Shown here: one piece after another, positions 25,995 to 35,113 of the stretch
How positions within the stretch are numbered: position 1 is the first letter of the stretch
How the letters are laid out: the number at the start of each line of letters is the position of its first letter
Notes under the pieces: model-generated
Seen by the model: the letters and a program-made list of their open reading frames with translations, nothing else
The model's database searches: none
What the model was told of the DNA's origin: nothing
Assembly: GCA_015075745.1 (NCBI GenBank)
Contig: JABTTW010000001.1
Coordinates: forward strand, 868,001 to 932,000
DNA length: 64,000 nucleotides
From: Planctomycetia bacterium
GTDB taxonomy: Bacteria; Planctomycetota; Phycisphaerae; UBA1845; UTPLA1
Direction: 5' to 3'
Program-made: the position numbers and the translations under genes

Positions 25995-27713
25995 CTACTT
26001 CACCGCCGGAGAAGCCTGCAGAACCTTCGCCGCCCCAAGCTCCTCAAACCGCGAAAGGTCCGTCCAGAACGTCCCCTCGCCCGCGTAAAAGAGCTTGATC
26101 GATTCCGGCGCGAAGTTCTCCGCGAAGGTGTACAGGTTGTAAGCCTGCGGCGAGCCGAACGCCTCGACGAGCAGCTTGTACCCCTCGGCCTCGGCGTCGT
26201 TCTTCATCTTCTCCACGTCGGCCCTCGCCTGGCCGAGGATGGCGATGCGCTTCGCCTCCAGTTCGGCCACCTGCTGCTGAATCGTCGCGACTTCCAGCGC
26301 CGCCTGCGCATCCACCTCCGCCGCCGTCTTCGCCCCTGTCGCGGCGATCCCCGCCGTCAGTACCCGCGTCTCCGCCTTGATATTCTCCCGGGCGATATCG
26401 ACCTTCTTCTTGCTCTCTTCGAGCTGGGCCCTCACCGTCGCCGCCTCGCGCTGCTTGTCCTTGGTGATGCGGCTCTCCGTGGCGATGTAGCTCTGCTGGA
26501 TCGTGCGCTTCAGGTCTTCCATGATGCTCGCCCCCTCGCCGCCGGTGGGCGACGGAGCATGGACCTCGATCTCGCGCACCAGCGCCAAGAGCACCTCGAT
26601 GTTCTTCGCCCGGCAGATGCGCTGAAGCTCCCGCGTCAAATCCTGCTGAAAGAGTTCGCGCTTCTCGCCCTGGATGAAATCCCGCGCCGCGTAGGTCGAG
26701 CCGATGTTCCGGCAGATCGACCGAAGCTGCGGGGCGATGACCTTTTCCAGCACGCCGTCGACATTTCCAAACTCGTTGATGATCTCGGCCGCGTGCGACG
26801 GATCGACGCCCCACACCACAGTCACCCCCACCGTGATGAGAAAACCGGTGTCCGACGGAAAGGAAATCTGCTGACTCTGCGTGCCGCCAACATGAAGCTG
26901 CGAGTATTCGTGAAATCCGATCTCCACCAGCGTCACCTTCTTCACCTTCGGATTGATGAAGTAGATGCCCGGCTGGAGCACGTCGCGCAGCGTGCCGCGC
27001 TGACCGGGCGAGGCCAGCGGCCGCACGTGCATGTCCAGTTCGGGGCGAATCGCCTCTGCCTCCGGAATAGCGACCGGAGGAGCCGCTACCGGCGATGCGG
27101 CCGAGGTCGCCTGCTCAAACGCCGCCGACGATTCCCGCGAATTCATCAGGTTCGTCACCACGCCGACAAAACCGGTCGGCACTACCGTCGCCGGATACAA
27201 CGTCACTTCATAGACATTCGGATTGAGCTTGTAGGTGCCGGGCGTCAGCACCTCCTCGAGAATGCCCTGATACCCGCTCGATCGCTTGACGACGAGTTGC
27301 CCCGGCGGCGGTCGCTTGCCGACGCGGCGGGTCACGACGCCGATTTTGGGAAGGTCCTCGGCCATCGCCGCCATCACATTGCGAATGGCGTCCGGCTGAT
27401 GAGCGAGAATCCGCGTATTGAACTTCCACTTCGTCGGATTGCCCGCCGGGATGATCTGCTGATCGACGAGCTGCCATGCCCAGCGAAACGGATCGCGGAA
27501 GTGCCGGCCGGGGCCGAGCACTTCCTGCTGAATGCCGCGCTGGGTGTCGTTCGTGGCGACCGACTCGCCCTCGGGCAGCATCGCGCCCGTCTTCTTGATC
27601 AGAACGGCGCACTTGTTCGTCGGCACGTAAATGCGGAAGCTGAACCAGCCGATCGTCGTGAGGACGCCGAGGGCCAGCAGCCCCACGCCCGCGAGTATTT
27701 TGATCCGTCGCAT
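25995..27713 (-). CDS. SPFH (band-7) membrane protein, second of a pair
   Basis: A 572-residue protein anchored by one N-terminal membrane segment (ILAGVGLLALGVLTTIGWF). Before the SPFH domain are three similar ~60-100-residue units: GIQQEVLGPGRHFRDP, GILEEVLTPGTYKLNP and GTLRDVLQPGIYFINP, the second followed by VVPTGFVGVV. The SPFH domain (about 290-420) is followed by a long helical, probably coiled-coil region (KDKQREAATVRAQLEESKKK). Such proteins oligomerise as membrane scaffolds. The start overlaps the preceding paralogue's stop by 1 bp, so the two are co-translated and may co-assemble. Confidence 0.82.
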   Translation of the reverse strand: MRRIKILAGVGLLALGVLTTIGWFSFRIYVPTNKCAVLIKKTGAMLPEGESVATNDTQRGIQQEVLGPGRHFRDPFRWAWQLVDQQIIPAGNPTKWKFNTRILAHQPDAIRNVMAAMAEDLPKIGVVTRRVGKRPPPGQLVVKRSSGYQGILEEVLTPGTYKLNPNVYEVTLYPATVVPTGFVGVVTNLMNSRESSAAFEQATSAASPVAAPPVAIPEAEAIRPELDMHVRPLASPGQRGTLRDVLQPGIYFINPKVKKVTLVEIGFHEYSQLHVGGTQSQQISFPSDTGFLITVGVTVVWGVDPSHAAEIINEFGNVDGVLEKVIAPQLRSICRNIGSTYAARDFIQGEKRELFQQDLTRELQRICRAKNIEVLLALVREIEVHAPSPTGGEGASIMEDLKRTIQQSYIATESRITKDKQREAATVRAQLEESKKKVDIARENIKAETRVLTAGIAATGAKTAAEVDAQAALEVATIQQQVAELEAKRIAILGQARADVEKMKNDAEAEGYKLLVEAFGSPQAYNLYTFAENFAPESIKLFYAGEGTFWTDLSRFEELGAAKVLQASPAVK

Positions 27714-29311
27714 TATCGCTTCTCCTTCACGCTCGATGTCCGGCCGAATGATTGGAACTCTTTGAAGATCTCCGCGAACGGCCCGTCCGTGTTCGACGCG
27801 ATCGACTGAATCGCCGGCGCCGTCTTCTGAAGGAAGAAATACTGTGCGTAAGTCATCCCGTCGCCGAACGCCGACACCGCCTTACCCAGCGGCTCCGCCT
27901 TCGCCTGGTAGCCGAACAGAATCACCTTCGCCTCCGCCTCGCCGCGCGACCGAATCGCCGCGGCCTCCTTCTCCGCCGCCTCAAGCTGCAGCCGCGACAC
28001 CTCCAGTGCCCGGCTCGCCTCGGTGATGGAGACGCTCTTGCGCTGCTCCGCCTCCTTCGTCACCGTCACCACCTTCGTGCGAAAGTCGCCGATCGACGCG
28101 TTGCGATCCGCCATCTCCTGCTGCTCGACCAGCAGCGCCTCGCTCTTGGCCTCCTCCATCCGATTCGTCGAGCGCTCCATCTCCTGATCCGCCTGCTCGC
28201 GCTGACTGATGAGGGCCGCGATCTCCGACGGCGGCTGAATGTCGCGTACCAACGCCGCGCGAATGTCGATCCCCTGCTTCCAGCACTCTTCCTTCAACTC
28301 TGTGAGCAGCCGCGTCTGAAACGCCGACCGCGTCTTGCCGCTGATGAACTCCCGTGCCATCAGCTTCGACCCCTGTATCCGCGCGATGCTGCGCGCGTTC
28401 GGCAGGATGATCTTGTTAAGGATGTCCTCAACGTCGCCGTAGGCCACCGTCACCTCGGCCACGCGATCGGGCCGGATGGCCCACTCGATCGTGCCCTCGA
28501 TGGTGATCGTGAAACTGTCGCTCGACGGGAAATAAATGGCCTCGTCGCCCACCGTGTCATACTTGTGGCTGCGGATATCTACGATGTCGATTCGCTTGAG
28601 ATACGGATTGAAAAACTCCAGGCCCGGCGGCAGCGTCTCGCTCTGAACCCCCTTCTCGCCGGGCTCGATCGTGTACGTATTCTTGACGCGCGGCTCGGTT
28701 CCGCTCAGCAGGGTGACAACGCCGACGTGACCTTCCGGGATCAGGATCGCCGGAAATTTCTGTACGTCGTATGCCAGCAGATTGACGTCATGGCGACCTG
28801 GGTTAAGCACCTGGGCGACAGGGCCGCGCTCGTCCGGCTCGGTCGCCACTGTCTTCGGATAAGGAAGCGGCTTGCCGAACCTGCGAATCAGCACGCCCAC
28901 TTCGGACTGGCCGATGATGGTCGTGTCGATCACCCGCGCTTCGCGGGACCACGGATTAGGGAAGTAGCGACCCTCCTTGCGCACCTCATACTGAATGCCC
29001 TTGAAGCGTTCGCGGATCGTCGCTTCGTCCTGGTTCGTCTGTGCGGCGATCGCCGCGACCAGTTCAGGATAGAGCACGACCTGATCGCCAAACTCGTCGC
29101 TCAACTCGTCGGGCAGCACTTTCCCGGTCTTGTTGACGAGCACCAGGAGCCGGTTCGTCGGGATCTCCACGCGAATCACGAACCACAACACGAACAGCAC
29201 AAGCAGCGCCAATCCGCCGGCGCCGAGCATGATCATCGACCTGAGCGACGGCCGATTAAAGGACGGCCGCCTGTACGAAGGCCTGTCGGGGTAATCTTCG
29301 ATTCGAGACAT
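27713..29311 (-). CDS. SPFH (band-7) membrane protein, first of a pair
   Basis: A 532-residue paralogue of the next gene. One membrane segment (MIMLGAGGLALLVLFVLWFV) is followed by EIPTNRLLVLVNKTGK, matching PTNKCAVLIKKTG of its partner. The same triple unit occurs: GIQYEVRKEGRYFPNP, GPVAQVLNPGRHDVN with IPEGHVGVV, and GVQSETLPPGLEFFNP. An SPFH domain and a charged helical C-terminus (QREQADQEMERSTNRMEEAK) follow. AAGGAG stands 7 nt before the ATG. A zinc-ribbon membrane protein is encoded 52 bp upstream on the same strand. Confidence 0.83.
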   Translation of the reverse strand: MSRIEDYPDRPSYRRPSFNRPSLRSMIMLGAGGLALLVLFVLWFVIRVEIPTNRLLVLVNKTGKVLPDELSDEFGDQVVLYPELVAAIAAQTNQDEATIRERFKGIQYEVRKEGRYFPNPWSREARVIDTTIIGQSEVGVLIRRFGKPLPYPKTVATEPDERGPVAQVLNPGRHDVNLLAYDVQKFPAILIPEGHVGVVTLLSGTEPRVKNTYTIEPGEKGVQSETLPPGLEFFNPYLKRIDIVDIRSHKYDTVGDEAIYFPSSDSFTITIEGTIEWAIRPDRVAEVTVAYGDVEDILNKIILPNARSIARIQGSKLMAREFISGKTRSAFQTRLLTELKEECWKQGIDIRAALVRDIQPPSEIAALISQREQADQEMERSTNRMEEAKSEALLVEQQEMADRNASIGDFRTKVVTVTKEAEQRKSVSITEASRALEVSRLQLEAAEKEAAAIRSRGEAEAKVILFGYQAKAEPLGKAVSAFGDGMTYAQYFFLQKTAPAIQSIASNTDGPFAEIFKEFQSFGRTSSVKEKR

Positions 29312-29363
29312 CGTAAAACTCCTTTTTCGATCCAGCGAAAAACCGGATGGGCTCGGGTTCCCG

Positions 29364-29555
29364 TCAGAAGTGCTTGCCGCAATGTCCGCAGAATACCGCG
29401 CTGGACGGCGAATCCAAGCCGCAATGTGGACAGGTTCGCGGGTCCCGATGTTCGACGGCGCCGTTGCTCGATTCGCGATTGCGACGCAGGTCGTGCAGGA
29501 GCAGGAGCCCCAGCGAGATCGAACCCAGAATCAGAATGACGACGATAACGGTCAT
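29364..29555 (-). CDS. Small membrane protein with zinc ribbon
   Basis: A 63-residue protein: an N-terminal membrane helix (VIVVILILGSISLGLLLL), a short basic linker, and a C-terminal zinc ribbon (CPHCG then FCGHCG, four cysteines). Opposite-strand frames have unlikely composition, so this is the coding one. It precedes the SPFH pair with a 52-bp gap and probably belongs to that operon. No enzymatic role is suggested; it may be an accessory factor or metal-sensing tether. Confidence 0.65.
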   Translation of the reverse strand: MTVIVVILILGSISLGLLLLHDLRRNRESSNGAVEHRDPRTCPHCGLDSPSSAVFCGHCGKHF

Positions 29556-29748
29556 GTGTCTCGCAACGCTGCTTTCAGAGGGGAACCCGACCCGCTGCCT
29601 TCAGGACAATCCGAACTCGGGCCGCCCCGTGATTAAAGTATATAACGCGAACCGGCACGCCACCGTTATAAACCGGACCCGATTTTTCACCCGTTGGTGC
29701 GTGAGTTTCGCGGCGTTTCGCCGTTGCAGCAGCGGCTGCGGCGACTGA

Positions 29749-30846
29749 TCACAAGGCCTTTTTCAATGATTCAATCGCCTTGGCCTCAATCTGTTTGGCC
29801 GACTGGAGAACTTCCGCCTGCTTGTTGCGAACCTTGGCCGGCGGAAGCGAGTCCTTGAACTCGTGTTCCGGCGGAACGCTGCTCAGGTTGTCGAGCAGCA
29901 ACCGCACTTCCTGATCGTAAAAGTCTGCCGCCGCCGCCACGTGAAGCTGTTTCGTCCCGAAGTCCCGGGCGACGCTTCGCAAATATCGCACCGCCGATGC
30001 CCGCGCGTCAATCAGACAGATGTACGTCCAGAAGTTGGCATGAACGTAATCTCGATCCGCGACGGTGCGAAGAAGCTGAGACCACTGATCGAAGGCGTGC
30101 GCCCCCTGCGCAAAGGGCCCGACAGCCCGCTTCTCCCACAATTCGATGGCGCTCTTCACCGCCGCCATCCGCATGCGCTCGCGAACCGGGGGAGACAGTT
30201 TTTCCGTGAGGATCACCACCGCCGTCGGCCAGCCCTTGGCCGGCTCGTCAATCGTCAGCGCCCCGTCGTTATACGAACGGCAAAGATAGGTGCGATCGCG
30301 CCGATAGCCGGTGATGATGCCCCAGTCCTCCGGCGGAATGATGTTCGCCGCAAGGACCGGCATCCCCGCGTCGATGCTCCGGCAGATCGCCCGATGCAGC
30401 GCGTCCTTTTCTGCGAGCTCGTCGAGACGCACGATGCGCACTTCATACTTCCAGCCGACCGACTCGAACAGGGCATCCAGCCGCGTATCGCCGACCAGCG
30501 GATCGGGATTTCCCACGTCCCAGCGATCGACGCGAAACTGCGTGCGAAATGACATCCCGCTGACCGCCATCAGGTCGTCGTAGCTGATGCGACGACCGGC
30601 GGATTCCAACAGCACCTCAAGACACCCGATGAAGGTGCAGTCCCGCCCCTTTGCAAATCCCGCCAGCGGCGCGACGCCGTCAACCCGCACGGCATCCGGC
30701 CCCTCGCGGACAACCGAAACCCGGGCGCGTTCGCGGACAGGCTCCGCGCCATCCGGACCGCCGCAGCTCGTCATTCCAAAGATCAGAATCAACCCGCCGA
30801 GGGCGACGCGATGTAATCGAATAATTGACAAGCGGGATAGGCTCAA
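29749..30846 (-). CDS. Lipoprotein with C39-peptidase-like domain
   Basis: A protein of about 365 residues with a lipoprotein signal (LGGLILIFGMTSC). The segment DCTFIGCLEVLLESAGRRIS, with later DALFESVGWKYEV and the GWPTAVVIL strand, resembles papain/C39-like folds such as the BtrH N-terminal family, with Cys in the leading position; a catalytic His/Asp pair is not certain. The TTG start chosen overlaps the TrkH stop (TTGA), with GGAG about 10 nt upstream, implying translational coupling. A longer start at 30951 would lie deep inside trkH. Function unknown; the pairing with a K+ transporter is the main clue. Confidence 0.6.
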   Translation of the reverse strand: MSLSRLSIIRLHRVALGGLILIFGMTSCGGPDGAEPVRERARVSVVREGPDAVRVDGVAPLAGFAKGRDCTFIGCLEVLLESAGRRISYDDLMAVSGMSFRTQFRVDRWDVGNPDPLVGDTRLDALFESVGWKYEVRIVRLDELAEKDALHRAICRSIDAGMPVLAANIIPPEDWGIITGYRRDRTYLCRSYNDGALTIDEPAKGWPTAVVILTEKLSPPVRERMRMAAVKSAIELWEKRAVGPFAQGAHAFDQWSQLLRTVADRDYVHANFWTYICLIDARASAVRYLRSVARDFGTKQLHVAAAADFYDQEVRLLLDNLSSVPPEHEFKDSLPPAKVRNKQAEVLQSAKQIEAKAIESLKKAL

Positions 30847-32627
30847 GAGATGACGGGCTCCGGATTCGGCTGTTCGCCGACGAGTCGTTGCAATCGCGCT
30901 GCGAGGTTCAGCCACATGATGATCGGCACAAGGCGTCCGGCGACCATGCAAAGCATCATGGCAAGGCGTCCAGCGCTCGTCAAATGCAAAGCGAGGCCGG
31001 TGGACAATCCGACGTTACCCACCGCGGCGACGCCGTCAAAGATCGTCTCGTACCACGTGCCGTCCGTGGACATCGACAGCGCCAGGACTCCGCCGACATT
31101 CAGCAGCAGCGTGACCGCCGCGATGCGCGCCGCGCCGACAAGCAGGCACCGCCGCGCTTCCATCCCGCCCGGCCGCGAGGCCCACCCGAGCCTCCCGCTA
31201 AAAAGAACCAAAAGCGGAATCAGCAGCGCGGAGACGCGCATGCCCCCCGCGACGCCGCCCACTGACCCTCCGAGCGTCATCATGCCGAGCATGGCAAAGT
31301 ACGTCGGCCAGGACATCGCCCCTTCGGAGAGCGGCGTGCTTTGAAGGCCCGCCGAACGCAGCGTTGAAGAAATGAAGACGCTCATCGTCCAGCGCTGCCG
31401 ATGACCCATGTCATCGCGCAGACACACACGGTCGCCTCCGAAATCAACCGGCCGCCGCGGCACCAGCTTTTCCGGCATGAAGCGCGGCGCCTCGCAGACC
31501 CAGATAAAGCCGGCGAGGCACACCAGCAGGATCAACGCCGCCGCCGCCTCCATCTGCGGCACCGATTTCCAGGGCGCTGCGCCGCCGGAATTCCCCTTGG
31601 TCACAGGACCCCGACGCGTCAGGTCGATGAGAATCGGCAGGCCGATCGAGCCAGCCACCGAAAGCAGCGCCACGACGGAATACACGCGCGGCTCATTGAA
31701 GTACGCCGCCATGCCGTCGGCGCGAAGCGTCCAGCCGGAGTTGAAGATCGCGCTGCCCACATGCGTGAGACCCCAGCCCGCCCTCGTGACGAGTCCGCCC
31801 ACGTCCGCATCGTGCCACGAAGTCCAGACAAACGCGATGGCCACGACCTGGGCCGCGGCAATGCACTTGAACACCGTGCCCAGGCGTACCTCGGACTTGA
31901 GGAACGGCCGCGCCATCGCCAGCCCTATCGCGGCGAAGAAGAACCCCGCAAGCTGCGTGGTGACAACGATGACCGCCTGACCAAAGAGCGCGTACTCCGC
32001 GCCGAAGTCATAGGTGCTGGTGCCGACCAGGCTGGCGGCGCTTACGGCGTTGAATGCGGAGTTGGCGATGTGCAGCCAGAAGTTGTGTCGATAGTCCGGA
32101 ACACCGGAATGCGTTGCCAGCGGAATGGCAAGCAGGATGGTCGTGATCAGAATCAGGCAGCCCCACGGCCGCAGGGCGACGCGCAACAACTCCACCGGCC
32201 GATCCATCCGCGCCTGCAATCGCGCGAAGAACCCCGCGATGAAATCCACCAGCAGCAGCCCCGCGATCAGGCTCGTCATCGTGATGGCCAGCGCATCGAA
32301 TCGACCGGTCCATAGCGCGATAAGCCCGCCCAATAAGAAGCCCGTCACAGTCAGCCCGGCATCGGACAATGCGCCCGCGCGTCGAACCTGCCTCTTGACC
32401 CACAGGTGGTAAACCCACGCGGCCCAAGACGCCGCCTGCAGCAGCAGTGCCAGCGACTCGGCAATCAGATAAGCGCCGCCGGCATCCCGCGCCAGCGCCG
32501 CGACGACGCCTACGACGCTCAGCGCCGAAACGTAATATGGCGCCGACCTGCAAGGGGACTGAGGTGATTCGTCGGCGGCATCCTTCGGCATGACGGGAAC
32601 CGTACCGACCGGCACGGGGATTGACAA
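30843..32627 (-). CDS. TrkH/KtrB-like potassium transporter
   Basis: A 594-residue polytopic membrane protein with about 12 hydrophobic segments. The four selectivity-filter loops of the Trk/Ktr/HKT family can be picked out by their glycines: SLVGTST, IFNSGWT, RSAGLQST and GNVGLST. The N-terminal ~130 residues are an extra hydrophobic region ahead of the first pore repeat. The conserved region between repeats 3 and 4 contains an extended loop. No TrkA/KtrA regulator lies nearby. The downstream lipoprotein starts inside its stop codon. Filter sequences are somewhat divergent, so Na+ rather than K+ selectivity is possible. Confidence 0.82.
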   Translation of the reverse strand: MSIPVPVGTVPVMPKDAADESPQSPCRSAPYYVSALSVVGVVAALARDAGGAYLIAESLALLLQAASWAAWVYHLWVKRQVRRAGALSDAGLTVTGFLLGGLIALWTGRFDALAITMTSLIAGLLLVDFIAGFFARLQARMDRPVELLRVALRPWGCLILITTILLAIPLATHSGVPDYRHNFWLHIANSAFNAVSAASLVGTSTYDFGAEYALFGQAVIVVTTQLAGFFFAAIGLAMARPFLKSEVRLGTVFKCIAAAQVVAIAFVWTSWHDADVGGLVTRAGWGLTHVGSAIFNSGWTLRADGMAAYFNEPRVYSVVALLSVAGSIGLPILIDLTRRGPVTKGNSGGAAPWKSVPQMEAAAALILLVCLAGFIWVCEAPRFMPEKLVPRRPVDFGGDRVCLRDDMGHRQRWTMSVFISSTLRSAGLQSTPLSEGAMSWPTYFAMLGMMTLGGSVGGVAGGMRVSALLIPLLVLFSGRLGWASRPGGMEARRCLLVGAARIAAVTLLLNVGGVLALSMSTDGTWYETIFDGVAAVGNVGLSTGLALHLTSAGRLAMMLCMVAGRLVPIIMWLNLAARLQRLVGEQPNPEPVIS

Positions 32628-32655
32628 TCCGACGGCTCGGCCGATGGGCCCAGGA

Positions 32656-33672
32656 TCACATCGCCTTGATGCCGATGCGGACGGTGTGCGACTTGTGATG
32701 CACCCCCAGCAGTGTCATTCGATAAAGCTCGCCCGACTTCCCGCGAAACGTCTGCGACGAGCCGGGCATCAGATCCCGCACTTTCTTGATCCGCCGTTTG
32801 CCGTCGAAAATATCCATATCGACTTCGCCGTCGCCGTCCGTATCCTTCAGCTCCAGCGTGATGCCTTCGAGCGTCCTCAGGACGCGCGGATATCGCCGAT
32901 CGCGCTTGCTCAGGGTGTGAACGATCAGAAACCCGCCCCGGTCATCGGCCCGGCGCTCGGCGTCCATCGATTCTTTCGGCGGCGGCTTGATCACGCCGCG
33001 CGGCGATTCGATCCGCCGCACGGCCTTGGCAGGCGCTACCGGCGTCATCTCCCGCGGCGCCTCACCCGCCGGCTTTTCGGCGGATGTCTCAATCGGTTTT
33101 CTGCCGGCGACCGGCGGCCGGCGTGGTTCGAAGTTGCGACTGGTCTCCGAGCTTGCGCCATCTCTTGCCGCCAGGGCGCCCTGCGTCGCCGGATCGACCG
33201 GCGCCGGGCGTGACGGCCGAAGCGCAATCGCCGTGGCCGGCGCTGCCTGTTTCTCCTCGCTCATCAACAGCGCGGCGCTGCCGCGTCGAAGATAGTCCGC
33301 GCTGACCAACGCGATCTTGTCGCCATGTTCAGCCTCGATCCGGCGGATCAGCTCCGGCGCGTTGGGATGATTCGGCATGATATCCAGCACGCGCATCAGC
33401 AGCCGCCATGCCTCGTCGTACCGGCCCTGATCCATGGCCGTGATCGCGGCGCTTTCCGCTTCATCAGCCGCGCCGGGCGCCGTCCGCTCAAGGGCCGCGG
33501 CGACCGCCCCGCTGCGTCGCGCCGCGCCGGATCGATTGAATTCATCGTAGGCTCGGGATGAATCGCCGCGCTCCTCGGCCTCTCGCCCGGCCCGATAGTG
33601 CTTGTCCACGGCGCATCCCGCCCCGATCAGCACCAGTAGAAGACAAGTCACCCATGGACGGACAGAATTCAT
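32656..33672 (-). CDS. Lipoprotein with TPR-like and C-terminal domains
   Basis: A 338-residue protein with a lipoprotein signal (VTCLLLVLIGAGC). A helical region resembling tetratricopeptide repeats follows (GDSSRAYDEFNRSG, QGRYDEAWRLLMRVLDIMPN). After a Pro/Ala/Arg-rich linker the last ~100 residues form a beta-rich domain containing KDTDGDGEVDMDIF, a calcium-binding-like DxDxDG loop. The ATG at 33672 overlaps the upstream gene's stop as ATGA, so both are co-translated. An upstream in-frame start at 33840 would run through that gene and is rejected. Function unknown. Confidence 0.7.
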   Translation of the reverse strand: MNSVRPWVTCLLLVLIGAGCAVDKHYRAGREAEERGDSSRAYDEFNRSGAARRSGAVAAALERTAPGAADEAESAAITAMDQGRYDEAWRLLMRVLDIMPNHPNAPELIRRIEAEHGDKIALVSADYLRRGSAALLMSEEKQAAPATAIALRPSRPAPVDPATQGALAARDGASSETSRNFEPRRPPVAGRKPIETSAEKPAGEAPREMTPVAPAKAVRRIESPRGVIKPPPKESMDAERRADDRGGFLIVHTLSKRDRRYPRVLRTLEGITLELKDTDGDGEVDMDIFDGKRRIKKVRDLMPGSSQTFRGKSGELYRMTLLGVHHKSHTVRIGIKAM

Positions 33673-34454
33673 GATGGCGGACTCGCAGTGCGCATTTCGG
33701 CGCGCGCGACGACGGATCGATCCAGCGGGAACGGTTCGCGCGAGAGGATTCTCGGCGCGATCACCGTGCCCACGAATCTGCGGTCTGTCACCGACGTGTG
33801 ACTGCCCGTCCACCCAAAGCCCAGATACGACGGCTGCCACGGCAGAACCACGACGCGATCGTAAGCCTCAATCGTCTGCGCACTGGCGGCGGTGGGCAAT
33901 CTGAACCCAACCAGGCCCGCCGGAGAGCCGCCACGACGGTCCGCATTCGCCGGAATGCCCGCGAGGATGACGTCGTGCGTGCTGGCCGTCGCATACAGCC
34001 TGCCCTTCACATGCCCCATCGCCTGCGTCAGATTGCGTTGAGACGAAGCAGAAGATGAAAACAGTACCACACTATCAACGCTCACACCCTTCGGTAGTTC
34101 ATTCAACGCCCGCAGGATCACCGCCGTTCCCGCGGACAAACCCATCAGGTGAATCGACGAATCCGGATCGACCTTCCTCTGGGCCTCGATGCGACGAGCC
34201 AGTCTCTGGCCTGTCGCGCGACTGTTCGCTCTGATAAAGTGATCGTGCGCCGGACCGAGAAACGAGCTCCATAAAAACGTTTCAAACCGGCCCGTGTAGC
34301 CCGCCTGACGAAGCCCAGACTCAACCCCGCCCGAGCTGGCATACCATCCCGCCCCGTCCAGAAAAATCACCAGCGGCCCCGACTCCGGCCGGCTGCAACC
34401 CGCACCGGTGGCGCAGAAAACCAGCGCAATGGCGATCAAAAAGCTTCGCTTCAT
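33669..34454 (-). CDS. Alpha/beta-hydrolase-like lipoprotein
   Basis: A 261-residue lipoprotein (signal SFLIAIALVFCATGAGC). It carries a serine-hydrolase nucleophile elbow GLSAG in IHLMGLSAGTAVILRALN, preceded by GPLVIFLDGAGWY, typical of the oxyanion strand. A candidate catalytic histidine lies in GSHTSVTDRRF near the C-terminus. The fold is therefore probably alpha/beta hydrolase, acting outside the cytoplasmic membrane; the substrate is unknown. It is translationally coupled to the TPR-like lipoprotein downstream. Confidence 0.72.
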   Translation of the reverse strand: MKRSFLIAIALVFCATGAGCSRPESGPLVIFLDGAGWYASSGGVESGLRQAGYTGRFETFLWSSFLGPAHDHFIRANSRATGQRLARRIEAQRKVDPDSSIHLMGLSAGTAVILRALNELPKGVSVDSVVLFSSSASSQRNLTQAMGHVKGRLYATASTHDVILAGIPANADRRGGSPAGLVGFRLPTAASAQTIEAYDRVVVLPWQPSYLGFGWTGSHTSVTDRRFVGTVIAPRILSREPFPLDRSVVARAEMRTASPPS

Positions 34455-34515
34455 GGTTGGTCAGAGTATAGGGCCGGCACGCTGGATATCGACCAACAGG
34501 AGGAATTCGGTCGAA

Positions 34516-34869
34516 TCACGTTCCGCCCGGCTCGGGAATGTCCCAACCCTTGGCCTTCTCGTTTTCCTGAATCTGCTCCAGGGTCAACGCACCCGGCAAA
34601 GGGTCCTTCTTCTCGGTGATGTTTGTGCCCTTACTGAACAGGTCCTTGTTCTTGTCGATCCACTCCTTGTATTGATCAGGGCACTCATCCTCGGTGTAGA
34701 TGGCGTGGATCGGACACTCAGGGACGCACAGGCCGCAGTCGATGCACGTATCCGGGTCGATCACCAGCATCGCGGGGTCTTCGATTTCCCAGAAGCACTC
34801 GACAGGGCAAACCGTGGCACAGTCGGTATAGCGGCAGTTTACGCAGCGTTCCGTGACGATGTGAGTCAT
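34516..34869 (-). CDS. fdxA: Ferredoxin, 7Fe/8Fe (FdxA-like)
   Basis: A 117-residue ferredoxin. The first cluster region has Cys9, Cys12, Cys17 and Cys21-Pro (CVNCRYTDCATVCP); the widened spacing is typical of 7Fe or FdxA-type ferredoxins with one [3Fe-4S] site. The second is a canonical Cys42/45/48 with Cys52-Pro (CIDCGLCVPECP). A ~60-residue C-terminal extension, Lys/Glu-rich, follows as in FdxA proteins. No redox partner is adjacent. Confidence 0.9.
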   Translation of the reverse strand: MTHIVTERCVNCRYTDCATVCPVECFWEIEDPAMLVIDPDTCIDCGLCVPECPIHAIYTEDECPDQYKEWIDKNKDLFSKGTNITEKKDPLPGALTLEQIQENEKAKGWDIPEPGGT

Positions 34870-35113
34870 AGCTCGAATCCTTGGTACGGGTTCACAAGTC
34901 GTTCGTCATACCCGCCAATGCTCGGGGCGAACAGGCGTGTAATAGACAAAGTTGCGGCGGTCGCGTCAACATCACAAAAACGAAGGCCCTATCGCTCTCA
35001 AAATCGCCCAATCGCCCGCGTTGCGGACCGGCCGCAATCGGCGGAAGATACCCCCTCGTTTGCCCGACACCCGAAGTCAGCCGCCTACGCCCAAGCAGGC
35101 AGGAGCGAGACCA

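Noticed and set aside
25593-29539. Long plus-strand frames (738 and 595 codons) opposite the SPFH pair
   Set aside because: They mirror the two SPFH genes, have Arg/His/Leu-rich low-information products and no ribosome binding sites.
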